NCBI GenBank assembly: GCA_002167215.1 | Contig: NHDS01000027.1 | Span: 3,331 to 36,204 of the forward strand | Source: Pelagibacteraceae bacterium TMED65 | Lineage (GTDB): Bacteria; Pseudomonadota; Alphaproteobacteria; TMED127 | Length of the DNA: 32,874 nucleotides | Direction: 5' to 3' | Part shown: positions 16,960-24,395 of the stretch, one piece after another | How the letters are laid out: each line of letters starts with the position of its first letter | Numbering within the stretch: position 1 is the stretch's first letter | Position numbers and translations under genes: made by a program | The notes under the pieces: model-generated | What the model was told of the DNA's origin: nothing | Databases searched by the model: none | Seen by the model: only the letters and a program-made list of their open reading frames with translations

Positions 16960-18608
16960 AATAATATTCTCTTGGATAGATTTTTAAATTCATTTAAAAA
17001 ACCAAGATTCTTTAATATTGTTAGAACAGAAAAACTTTCCATTATATTCAATTCTAAAAGGTCCTTATTACCAATAATTTTAAACAGAATAGTCAGTGAA
17101 TTAAAATAATCGCCTTTTAATGATAAAGCGTTAGCAAGAAAAAAATTCTTTGCATCAACAGATTTTATCTGTGACACATCTGCTATATTAAAAATTTTTT
17201 CTAAAAGGTTTTGATCCAATTCAATATTAGAAATTAAAACCATCAATAATTTTCTAAGAATTACAGAATCTTGAATTTTCAAATCTTCAAACTTTTCTAA
17301 CTGCTTTTCTAATAAATAATAATCGATACTATTGTTTTTCAGATACTCTGAAATATCAATAGCTAAATTCCTATAATCACTTTCTGGACTTTTGTAATCC
17401 ACATTTAAAATATCTCTGGCTTCAAGATATTTATTTTTTGATTGAAACATTTGCGATATTAATACTGTATCTTCATGATTTCTTGCAAATTTTTTATAAT
17501 CGATCAAATCTTCCAACAAATATGACATTTTAGGAAGAAGATTATCTATTTTTGAAATTTTAATTAGAGCAATTATTTTTCTAAATTTTGATTCAGGCTT
17601 ATTATCCCTTATGATAGATTGATAGAGCAAAGGTCTTGCTCTAATGCGTGACAAAGATTTATAAATTTTTTCGGCATTCTGGATCTCTTTTGGTTCAAAT
17701 CTTGAGAGCCGGTAAGCCTCAGATAACATTTCAACACTAATTCGTCCTTGTTTAACTAGTATTTCCGAACAAAATATCTTCAAATCTGTATCTACAGAAG
17801 GATTAGATAATATAAATAATAATCCACTTGTGGTAAGTTTCTCAATTTGTTCAAAATTTGGAGAAATATCAGCAAATTGAAGTGATGACATTATGATTGG
17901 GTTTAATTCTTTAATTTGGTCAAGGTTTTTTTTTAAATCTTCAGACTCAGTAATGTCCTTTTCGCTCATGAGAGAAAATGCCAAATCAATAAAAAAAATA
18001 TCTCCTGGTTGGTTTTGTTCTTTTAGTAGTTGTAATCCAAGCTTAGCTTGATCAAATTTGCTATTTATTATGTTGCAAATTATCATAATTTTTCCAAAAA
18101 AAAGTGGATCTTGATTCACCTTTTCTAAAATTTTGCAAGCTTCAGAATGACGGTTTCTTAGCAAATTCCCTTCGATCATTTTTTTTATAATGAATGTGTT
18201 ATTTTCAAGTTCAGAAGTCTGAGAATAAATTAATTCAATTTCACTTAATCGACCAGTTTGAAATAGTTTGTTTACTATAGTTTTAAAAAGGAGTTTGTCT
18301 TCATCTAATCCAATCAAATCTCTATCAAATTTTTTTCTTGAAACTAAAATATCATAAATAAGATTTTGTATTGTCTCATCGGTACTATTGACTGGAAGGA
18401 TTTCTATAAAACTCTTAACTTCCTTAAATTTCTTATTAACAAACAAATCTTTCCATTTATTATCGCTCTCTGCACCAATGCTGAATTCAGATAAGTACTC
18501 ACCTTTGAATGACTGGTTGCTTTCAAATTCTTCAAACATTTTAGGGTTTGAGCAAGCAGACTTATCCGAAAAAACAAAAAAGATTATTAAAAAACTAATT
18601 ATCTTCAA
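16956..18608 (-). CDS. Exported alpha-helical repeat-like protein of unknown function
   Basis: A 550-residue protein that I do not recognise. The first ~20 residues (MKIISFLIIFFVFSDKSACS) look like a signal peptide, possibly a lipoprotein signal ending at Cys19, though the lipobox is imperfect. The rest is almost entirely predicted helix with many Leu/Ile/Lys/Glu and TPR-like hints (SRKILEKVNQD-type turns, LARDILNVDYKSPESDYRNL-like spacing), but no clean TPR consensus. The start is TTG (minus strand of 18606-18608), inside the end of the 44-residue gene, with a 14-base overlap. The 3' end overlaps xerD by 4 bases. Conserved hypothetical secreted proteins are often found upstream of xerD in alphaproteobacteria, so it is likely real and coupled to its neighbours. 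Function unknown; a periplasmic scaffold is a guess. Confidence 0.75.
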   Translation of the reverse strand: MKIISFLIIFFVFSDKSACSNPKMFEEFESNQSFKGEYLSEFSIGAESDNKWKDLFVNKKFKEVKSFIEILPVNSTDETIQNLIYDILVSRKKFDRDLIGLDEDKLLFKTIVNKLFQTGRLSEIELIYSQTSELENNTFIIKKMIEGNLLRNRHSEACKILEKVNQDPLFFGKIMIICNIINSKFDQAKLGLQLLKEQNQPGDIFFIDLAFSLMSEKDITESEDLKKNLDQIKELNPIIMSSLQFADISPNFEQIEKLTTSGLLFILSNPSVDTDLKIFCSEILVKQGRISVEMLSEAYRLSRFEPKEIQNAEKIYKSLSRIRARPLLYQSIIRDNKPESKFRKIIALIKISKIDNLLPKMSYLLEDLIDYKKFARNHEDTVLISQMFQSKNKYLEARDILNVDYKSPESDYRNLAIDISEYLKNNSIDYYLLEKQLEKFEDLKIQDSVILRKLLMVLISNIELDQNLLEKIFNIADVSQIKSVDAKNFFLANALSLKGDYFNSLTILFKIIGNKDLLELNIMESFSVLTILKNLGFLNEFKNLSKRILL

Positions 18609-18729
18609 TATAAATCTCTCTCTCTGTTAGTCTAGGGTTAATTACAAAGTCAGATGAACCCAAGTAAATGATAAATATTAGTAGGACTATAGTAAGTGAA
18701 ATTAAAATTTTGATTATTAACTTGTCCAT
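18595..18729 (-). CDS. Small 44-residue membrane protein
   Basis: Short frame from ATG (18729) to TAG (18595): a charged MDK start, one hydrophobic segment at residues ~4-24 (LIIKILISLTIVLLIFIIYLG), then a polar tail (SSDFVINPRLTEREIYIEDN). This is a typical signal-anchor topology with the tail outside the membrane. It overlaps the TTG start of the 550-residue exported protein by 14 bases, and the intergenic region upstream holds a TATAAT-like box for this strand. It fills a stretch otherwise empty between that gene and aroK. Not assignable to a family. The clear hydropathy pattern and coupling make it more than a chance frame. Confidence 0.6.
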   Translation of the reverse strand: MDKLIIKILISLTIVLLIFIIYLGSSDFVINPRLTEREIYIEDN

Positions 18730-18814
18730 TTGTTTATTAACAATTTCTAATGAATTATTATAATATTAACAATATATTTAAAAATAAATCTATAATTTAT
18801 ATTAAAACAAATTA
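18730..18814. promoter_or_regulatory. Divergent promoter region upstream of aroK and the small membrane gene
   Basis: 85 almost pure A/T bases. For aroK, TATAAT at 18791-18796 is a perfect -10 and TTAACA at 18766-18771 a possible -35 (19-base spacer). On the minus strand TATAAT occurs at 18757-18762, 28 bases before the small gene's ATG. The 10-mer TATTAACAAT occurs twice (18735-18744 and 18764-18773). Confidence 0.42.
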
Positions 18815-19351
18815 ATGGAAAACTTACAAAAAAGTATAATTCTTATCGGAATGACTGGAGTTGGAAAAACAACAATAGGTAAAATACTTGCAAAAGAAAT
18901 TAATAAAGCTTTTTTTGATATTGACCTTGAAATAGAAAAAATTACAAATCTTAAAATCAAAGATTTCTTTAAATTATATGGTGAGGAGGAGTTTAGAAGA
19001 ATTGAAAAGAGCACATTATTTAGATTTATTAATAAGGATGAAGCATATGTTATTTCACCAGGAGCTGGAATAATGAATGATAGTGGAAGTAAAACAATGA
19101 TTTTAGATAAGTGTATTACTATATTTTTAGACGCAAATATCAGATCATTAATAACAAGATTAAAAAAAAACCTTCTGAGTAGACCAAAATTACAGCAGGG
19201 AAGGCTTGAAGAAAACTTGAAACAAATGTATAAAAATAGAATTATTGATTACAGAAGATGTCACTTTACAATTGATGTAAACGAAATATCAACAAGCGAA
19301 ATAGTATCTCAAATAATCAAAAAATTAAAAAAATATGACCAAAACAATTAA
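18815..19351 (+). CDS. aroK: Shikimate kinase
   Basis: Phosphorylates shikimate in aromatic amino acid synthesis; 178 residues. The P-loop GMTGVGKTT begins at residue 12. The shikimate-binding FFDIDLEIEK and FFKLYGEEEFRRIEK segments follow, then SPGAGIMND and the LID region LLSRPKL. It opens the plus-strand run aroK-aroB-corC-CBS, and its 3' end overlaps aroB by 17 bases. Confidence 0.96.
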   Translation: MENLQKSIILIGMTGVGKTTIGKILAKEINKAFFDIDLEIEKITNLKIKDFFKLYGEEEFRRIEKSTLFRFINKDEAYVISPGAGIMNDSGSKTMILDKCITIFLDANIRSLITRLKKNLLSRPKLQQGRLEENLKQMYKNRIIDYRRCHFTIDVNEISTSEIVSQIIKKLKKYDQNN

Positions 19352-20441
19352 TTATAAAGTTTCTTTGGGAAAAAACTCTTATCCAATATTCATTGGCAAG
19401 AATACTATAAAATCAATTAAAAAGTTCATTCCAAATATTGATCAATATTCAAAAATAATTCTTATTTCAGATTTAACTGTTCTAAAAAACAATCATTTGT
19501 TGTTTAACAAACATCTTCCAGAAATGCTTAACTTCTCAAAAATAATATTGCCTTCAGGCGAAAAAATAAAAAGCTTTAAATTTCTTGAAATATTAGTTGA
19601 GAAAATACTTAAAATAGGAATTGATCGAAATTCATTAATAATTTGTATTGGGGGAGGCGTTTTAGGTGATTTAGTTGCACTAGTTTCATCATTGGTATTA
19701 AGGGGGTTGGATTTAGTGCAGGTCCCATCAACTTTGTTAGCTCAGGTAGATAGTTCTGTAGGAGGCAAGACAGCTATAAATTCAAAATATGGAAAAAATT
19801 TAATAGGTACATTCAAACAACCAAAATCAGTAATTGTTTCAACTGATATTTTAAAAACATTAAAAAAAAGAGAACTAATTTCGGGATATGCTGAAATTCT
19901 AAAATATTCATTAATAAAAGATAAAATATTCTTTGAGTGGCTAGAAAGAAACGCTGAAAAAATTTTATCTTTAAAATCAGAAAGTTGTATTCATGCTATC
20001 AAGGTAAGTTGCTCAATTAAAGCAGATATTGTTTCACAAGATGAAAAAGAGAAAGGAATAAGAGAAATATTAAATTTTGGTCACACATTTGGGCATGCAA
20101 TTGAGTCTATAGGAGGTTATACAAATAAAATTAAACATGGTGAAGCCATATTTATAGGAATGTATTTAGCTATAAAATTTTCAATATTTTTAAAATTTTG
20201 TAATGAGGATATATTAATTAGTTTTACGAAACATTTAAAAAAATTAAAGATATCTTTCAAATTAAACGATTATAATCTCAAAATTTCCCCAAAAGAATTC
20301 ATTAAACACATTAAATTTGATAAAAAAGCAAAAAACAATAAAATTAAATTTATTCTTTTAAAGAAAATTGGAACTCCCGTGAGAATATTTTTAGATAATG
20401 AAAATTTATTATCAAAATTTTTAAAAAATGAATTAAGGTAA
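19335..20441 (+). CDS. aroB: 3-dehydroquinate synthase
   Basis: NAD-dependent, metal-dependent cyclase converting DAHP to 3-dehydroquinate, two steps before shikimate. It is 368 residues. Signatures: IILPSGEKIKSF, IGGGVLGDLVALVSSLVLRG, QVPSTLLAQVDSSVGGKTAI, NLIGTFKQP, SGYAEILKYSLI, and the metal ligands in NFGHTFGHAIES and KHGEAIFIGM. It overlaps aroK by 17 bases, and the CorC-like gene begins 3 bases after its stop. Confidence 0.97.
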   Translation: MTKTINYKVSLGKNSYPIFIGKNTIKSIKKFIPNIDQYSKIILISDLTVLKNNHLLFNKHLPEMLNFSKIILPSGEKIKSFKFLEILVEKILKIGIDRNSLIICIGGGVLGDLVALVSSLVLRGLDLVQVPSTLLAQVDSSVGGKTAINSKYGKNLIGTFKQPKSVIVSTDILKTLKKRELISGYAEILKYSLIKDKIFFEWLERNAEKILSLKSESCIHAIKVSCSIKADIVSQDEKEKGIREILNFGHTFGHAIESIGGYTNKIKHGEAIFIGMYLAIKFSIFLKFCNEDILISFTKHLKKLKISFKLNDYNLKISPKEFIKHIKFDKKAKNNKIKFILLKKIGTPVRIFLDNENLLSKFLKNELR

Positions 20442-20444
20442 ATT

Positions 20445-21722
20445 ATGGAAATACCTTTATATGTTTTAATTGGTTCAATAATTGGTCTAGTATTCTTATC
20501 TGCCTTTTTCTCTGGATCTGAGACATCACTTACCGCTGCATCCAAACCAAGAATTCATATGCTTGCAAGAAGTGGGAAAAAAAATGCTGGCATTTTTGAA
20601 AAAATTTTCAAAGATAAAGAACAATTAATTTGTACAATTTTGTTTGCTAATAACTTAGTAAATGTTTTAGCATCAGCTCTTGCAACTAAAATTCTAATAG
20701 AAATAACTCAGACCGAAGGGATCTTATATGCAACTATAATCATGACATTAATGATTCTAATTTTTGGAGAGTTGATTCCTAAAACATTGGCATTGTCAAA
20801 TGCTGATAAATTTGCTTTAAAAATTTCTCCATTAATACGTGTAATTATAATAATCTTATTCCCTCTAACAAAAACATTAAATTTTATTGTTGGGTTTATT
20901 TTAAAAATGTTAGGTGTTGATTATAAAGATTCAAGCAAAGAGGAAATACAAGAACAAAACGAAGAAGAGTTAAGAGGAGCTATTGATTTACATGGTAAGG
21001 ACTCTACTGGTAAAGAAGAAAAACAAATGTTAAATTCAATTCTTGACTTAGATGAAATAACTGTGGGTTCAATAATGGTCCCGAGAACAGACATTTTTAG
21101 TTTGCCAACTAATGTAAGTTATTCTGAATTAATTACTAAACTTAAAAATTCACCACACTCAAGAATTCCAGTTTGGGCTAAAAACCCTGAAAATATTGTA
21201 GGAGTTTTACATGTAAGAAAATTAATAGGGGAAAACAATTTAGATCAAAAAAAATTTAATATCTTAAATTTTTGTCAAAAACCATGGTTTATTCCAGAGT
21301 CAACTAAGTTAGATAATCAATTAATGGCATTTAAAAAAAGAAAAGAGCATTTCTCTATTGTTGTTGATGAGTATGGTGAATTTTTAGGAATGATTACACT
21401 GGAAGACATAATCGAAGAAATTGTAGGAGATATAGATGACGAACTAGATGATCTAAAACTATCAAAAAATATCAATGGAATTAAAAAAACTTCAAAAAAT
21501 AATTATTTAGTTAATGGAACAGTTAATTTGAGAGATCTTAATAAACAAATTGGTACTGAACTTCCAATAAATAATGCATCAACAGTGGCAGGATTGATTT
21601 TATATGAAAGTAGGATAATTCCAAAAAAAGGGCAGGTATTTTCCTTCTTCAATTTAAAGTTTAAAATTTTATCAAAAAAGAATAATCAAATATTGTTATT
21701 AAAAATTTCAAAAAATAATTAA
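20445..21722 (+). CDS. CorC/HlyC-type membrane protein (DUF21 + CBS pair)
   Basis: A 425-residue integral membrane protein. An N-terminal DUF21/CNNM transmembrane domain (residues ~1-150; SAFFSGSETSLTAASKPRI, IFGELIPKTLAL, several hydrophobic spans) is followed by an acidic linker, a CBS-domain pair (VPRTDIFSLPTNVSYSELI ... VVDEYGEFLGMITLEDIIEE) and a C-terminal CorC_HlyC domain (NYLVNGTVNLRDLNKQIG). Family members are linked to Mg2+/Co2+ efflux or homeostasis. The place after aroB is the conserved alphaproteobacterial location. The often-used annotation 'hemolysin' is misleading. Confidence 0.93.
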   Translation: MEIPLYVLIGSIIGLVFLSAFFSGSETSLTAASKPRIHMLARSGKKNAGIFEKIFKDKEQLICTILFANNLVNVLASALATKILIEITQTEGILYATIIMTLMILIFGELIPKTLALSNADKFALKISPLIRVIIIILFPLTKTLNFIVGFILKMLGVDYKDSSKEEIQEQNEEELRGAIDLHGKDSTGKEEKQMLNSILDLDEITVGSIMVPRTDIFSLPTNVSYSELITKLKNSPHSRIPVWAKNPENIVGVLHVRKLIGENNLDQKKFNILNFCQKPWFIPESTKLDNQLMAFKKRKEHFSIVVDEYGEFLGMITLEDIIEEIVGDIDDELDDLKLSKNINGIKKTSKNNYLVNGTVNLRDLNKQIGTELPINNASTVAGLILYESRIIPKKGQVFSFFNLKFKILSKKNNQILLLKISKNN

Positions 21723-21764
21723 TTTTTTTAAAAATTAGTATTATAATAATCTGGGGAGATTATT

Positions 21765-22145
21765 GTGATTATTCAGGAGGTACTTGAGAAAGTTCTTATC
21801 AACCAAAGATTAGTTATTATTGGTGATAAATCGTCTGCTTATGAAGCTGCAGTAAGCATGTTACAAAATAAATGTGGTGCACTTCTAGTTTGTGATTCCA
21901 ATAACAAACATGATTTAGTTGGAATCATCACAGAAAGAGATATCACATTCAAGGTTATTCCAAAGAATCTTGATCCAAAAGGAACAAAGGTTTCAAAAAT
22001 AATGACTAAAAACGTCGAAACAATATCTCCAAAAAAAACCACAATTGATGCAATACATGTCATGAGATCCAAAGGATTTAGGCATCTTCCAGTAATTGAA
22101 AAAAAAAAAGATAATTGGAATTCTATCTATGAGAGATTTATATGA
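21765..22145 (+). CDS. CBS-domain pair protein, frame broken at an 11-A run
   Basis: Stand-alone CBS-pair protein, probably an adenine-nucleotide sensor by family. As read it has 126 residues: CBS1 (VIIGDKSSAYEAAVSMLQNK ... VGIITERDITFKVIPK) and most of CBS2 (VSKIMTKNVETISPKKTTID ... GFRHLPVIEKKK). It then runs off into NWNSIYERFI and a TGA. Removing one A from the tract at 22099-22109 gives VIEKKKIIGILSMRDLYDYA, a textbook CBS2 ending. The frame continues to a TAA at 22221, for 151 residues in total. The GTG start is supported by GGGGAG about 7 bases upstream (21753-21758). Confidence 0.88.
   Translation: MIIQEVLEKVLINQRLVIIGDKSSAYEAAVSMLQNKCGALLVCDSNNKHDLVGIITERDITFKVIPKNLDPKGTKVSKIMTKNVETISPKKTTIDAIHVMRSKGFRHLPVIEKKKDNWNSIYERFI
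22099..22109 (+). repeat. A11 tract at the frame break of the CBS gene
   Basis: Eleven consecutive A. Ten would keep the CBS2 reading frame open to 22221; with eleven, translation stops at 22145. Confidence 0.95.
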
Positions 22146-22221
22146 TTATGCTAATAACGAATTGCAGGATTCACTTAAAAAGCATCAAGAGTTCATGTTT
22201 GGAACAGGTTACGGAAGTTAA
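22110..22221 (+). other. Out-of-frame 3' coding segment of the CBS gene
   Basis: In the frame shifted by one base relative to the upstream part, this segment encodes IIGILSMRDLYDYA followed by a ~23-residue polar tail ending in FMFGTGYGS and TAA. IVGxxSxRDL is the usual last strand-helix of a CBS domain, so this is the true C-terminus. The TAA overlaps the convergent BolA stop by 4 bases. Confidence 0.85.
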
Positions 22222-22472
22222 TAAAGTATTTTTATCCTAAGTGCATGAAGTTCACCTTTTAATTCTTCATTTAAAGCAGCATAAATCTTTCGCTGACTGT
22301 CAAGCCTGCTCAAACCATGGAAAGTCTCTGACTTAATAACTATTGAAAAATGAGAATTACCACTTTTTGGACTTTGAGGATGGTTTTTATGTAAATGCGA
22401 TTCATTCTCTATCTTTAATATTGAAGGTTTAAAACAATGATATAGTTTTTTGTAAATTGTCGATTCATCCAT
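22218..22472 (-). CDS. BolA-family protein
   Basis: An 84-residue BolA-like protein, typically partnered with a monothiol glutaredoxin in iron-sulfur trafficking. It shows IENESHLHKNHPQ (variant of the E-D-E-S-x-x-H motif), SHFSIVIKSETFHGLSRLDS and the family signature R(K)IYAALNEEL followed by GELHALRIKIL. It is divergent from the J-domain gene across 21 bases. In alphaproteobacteria bolA commonly sits divergent from a J-domain gene next to cobS/cobT, exactly as here. Its stop overlaps the end of the CBS gene. Confidence 0.93.
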   Translation of the reverse strand: MDESTIYKKLYHCFKPSILKIENESHLHKNHPQSPKSGNSHFSIVIKSETFHGLSRLDSQRKIYAALNEELKGELHALRIKILY

Positions 22473-22493
22473 ATATTTAATAATAAGATAATT

Positions 22494-23060
22494 ATGAAAA
22501 AGAAATCAACAACTCATAGCAATTTTTTTAAAAGTGATTGCTCAACAAAAATCTGTGACGAAGTTAATTGTACGGAAGTAGGTGAATATGAAGCTCCTAA
22601 ATCTCCAAATAGCAATGAAAAATATACTTTTTGCCTACATCACATTAAATCTTATAATAAAAGATGGAACTATTTTGCAGGAAAATCTCAGAAAGAGATT
22701 TATGATTTTCAAAAAAACGATTTTCTCGAAGGCAAGCCCACTAGACCATTTTCAAAAGGTTCGATGTCAAAAATTAAATTCCAATTTCGTCATTTTTTTG
22801 ATAAACACAACATGGAATTTAGAAAAAAAAGAAAAGTATTTGAAAATAACGTAAATTACAGTTTAAATGAAAAAATCGAAATATCACTTAACATTTTAGA
22901 ATTAAAACCTAACGTTAGCAAAGATAAACTTAAACAAAGATATAATTCTTTAGTAAAAAAGTATCACCCTGATGTAAAAAACAATATAGAAGATAAAGAG
23001 ATGAAAATTAAAGAAATAAATAAAGCTTATAAAGTCCTTCAGAAATATGTGAAAAATTAA
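22494..23060 (+). CDS. C-terminal J-domain protein (DnaJ-class co-chaperone)
   Basis: A 188-residue protein with the J domain at the C-terminus (residues ~130-187). Helix II to III includes LKQRYNSLVKKYHPDVKNN with the essential HPD, then IKEINKAYKVLQ. The N-terminal part contains CDEVNCTEVGEYEAPKSP, FCLHHIKSYNKRWNYFAGKS and EIYDFQKNDF, the alphaproteobacterial-specific extension whose C-x4-C...C-x2-H pattern could bind metal. It should stimulate DnaK ATPase. It overlaps cobS by one base (TAATG), so it is cotranscribed and coupled with it; the client is unknown. Confidence 0.92.
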   Translation: MKKKSTTHSNFFKSDCSTKICDEVNCTEVGEYEAPKSPNSNEKYTFCLHHIKSYNKRWNYFAGKSQKEIYDFQKNDFLEGKPTRPFSKGSMSKIKFQFRHFFDKHNMEFRKKRKVFENNVNYSLNEKIEISLNILELKPNVSKDKLKQRYNSLVKKYHPDVKNNIEDKEMKIKEINKAYKVLQKYVKN

Positions 23061-24028
23061 TGCTAGTTGAAAATAATAAATTAAATATAAAGCCTCATAA
23101 AACAATAGATTCCTCAAAAATATTCGGGACTTCTAAAAAAATATTAGTTCCGTTCTTCGAAGAAAAATCAGATTTGGTTCCAGCAATAGATGAAAGTTAT
23201 ATCTTCGATGATATGACCACTACATCAATTTTGATGGGATTTAAATATAATAAAAAAGTATTAATACAGGGTCTTCATGGAACAGGTAAATCCTCACACA
23301 TAGAGCAAATTGCTGCCAGACTAAATTGGCCGTGTGTAAGAATAAATTTAGACGGGCATATAAGTAGATTCGATTTGTTAGGGAAAGACGGAATTGTTTT
23401 AAAAAATGAAAAACAAGTTACGACATTTAAAGAAGGCTTGCTCCCGTGGGCAATACAAAACCCGGTTGCACTTGTTTTAGATGAATATGATGCAGGAAGA
23501 CCAGACGTAATGTTTGTAATTCAAAGAGTACTTGAAGCAGAAGGAAAACTCACGCTTCTTGATCAAAGGACCATTATTACTCCTAATCCATTTTTTAGAA
23601 TCTTTGGCACCTGCAACACTCTAGGACTTGGCGATACGTCAGGTTTGTATTATGGGACACAAAATTTAAATCAGGGTCAACTTGATAGGTGGAATATTTT
23701 TAGTGCCCTCAATTTCCTAAAACCTGATATCGAAGAAAAAATTATTAAAAGTAAAATTAAAAAAGGTAGCAAAAAGCTTTTAGATTCGATTGCTAAAATG
23801 GTTCAACTAGCCAACTTAGTCCGTGAAGCATTTAAAAACTCAGAATTATCCGTTATCATGTCACCAAGAACTTGTATAATATGGGCAGAAAATTTTGAAA
23901 TCTTTGGGGATATTGACCTAGCCTTTAAGCTTTCCTTTTTAAATAAATGCGATCAAAATGATAAGAAAGTGATTAATAAATTTTATCAAAGGTGTTTTGG
24001 AAGAGAAATTATAGTTATTACCAATTAA
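23060..24028 (+). CDS. cobS: CobS-like AAA+ ATPase (cobaltochelatase subunit)
   Basis: A 322-residue MoxR-like AAA+ ATPase matching aerobic cobaltochelatase CobS throughout. Walker A is GLHGTGKSSH, followed by IEQIAARLNWPCVRINLDGH. Walker B is LVLDEYDAGRPDVMFVIQRV, with sensor region GTCNTLGLGDTSGLY, QGQLDRWNIF and the C-terminal MSPRTCIIWAENFEIFGD. With CobT it energises Co2+ insertion by CobN in B12 synthesis. No cobN or other cob gene is in the window, and CobST-type pairs are kept next to bolA and the J-domain gene in many alphaproteobacteria, so the role in B12 synthesis is not proven by context. Confidence 0.93.
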   Translation: MLVENNKLNIKPHKTIDSSKIFGTSKKILVPFFEEKSDLVPAIDESYIFDDMTTTSILMGFKYNKKVLIQGLHGTGKSSHIEQIAARLNWPCVRINLDGHISRFDLLGKDGIVLKNEKQVTTFKEGLLPWAIQNPVALVLDEYDAGRPDVMFVIQRVLEAEGKLTLLDQRTIITPNPFFRIFGTCNTLGLGDTSGLYYGTQNLNQGQLDRWNIFSALNFLKPDIEEKIIKSKIKKGSKKLLDSIAKMVQLANLVREAFKNSELSVIMSPRTCIIWAENFEIFGDIDLAFKLSFLNKCDQNDKKVINKFYQRCFGREIIVITN

Positions 24029-24037
24029 GATTGATAA

Positions 24038-24385
24038 ATGAATAGTGAAAAAGAAACAACAGCAAAAACTTTATCAAAACAAAAAATCAAAAAATTTTCT
24101 GGTCAAAAAGTTTCAGTAAGTCAAAATTGCATGCAAAGCAACATTTTAGAAGATTTTAGTTTTTCTGAATCTGAGAGAGGTTGGTATGACATTGCTTCTT
24201 TAAATTTGAGGCATATTAATGCGACTTTATTTAATGAATATTGTCCTGTAAATATTGAAAAAAAAGAAATTTTCAAAATTTTTGCTACAACAAGATCACT
24301 GGTCAAAGGTTTTAAAGAATTTCAGGGATGTAAAATTAATATAAAAAAGGTTCTTCCTATATTCAAAAAAAAAAATTTTCTCTGA
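24038..24385 (+). CDS. cobT: CobT-like protein, N-terminal fragment (frame broken at A11)
   Basis: 115 residues, equivalent to the N-terminal part of CobT: a basic start, then ERGWYDIASLNLRHINATLF (family: A-D-x-x-x-L-R-x-R-x-H) and IFKIFATTRSLVKGFKEFQG (family: F-D-A-x-E-Q-A-R-x-E-A-x-G). It ends ILPIFKKKNFL-like at a TGA right after an 11-A run. With one A fewer, the frame reads PIFKKKIFSEKSKLNQTIFD and continues without interruption into the next reading frame, giving a 551-residue CobT of normal size. It starts 9 bases after cobS. Confidence 0.85.
   Translation: MNSEKETTAKTLSKQKIKKFSGQKVSVSQNCMQSNILEDFSFSESERGWYDIASLNLRHINATLFNEYCPVNIEKKEIFKIFATTRSLVKGFKEFQGCKINIKKVLPIFKKKNFL
24365..24375 (+). 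repeat. A11 tract at the frame break of cobT
   Basis: Eleven consecutive A. With ten, the N-terminal and C-terminal parts of cobT form one open frame; with eleven, a TGA follows at 24383-24385. Confidence 0.95.
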
Positions 24386-24395
24386 AAAATCTAAG

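Noticed and set aside
21723..21764. A/T-rich near-palindrome after the corC-like gene as a terminator
   Set aside because: Only A/T pairs in the stem, weak stability, and the CBS gene follows on the same strand with a good ribosome site.
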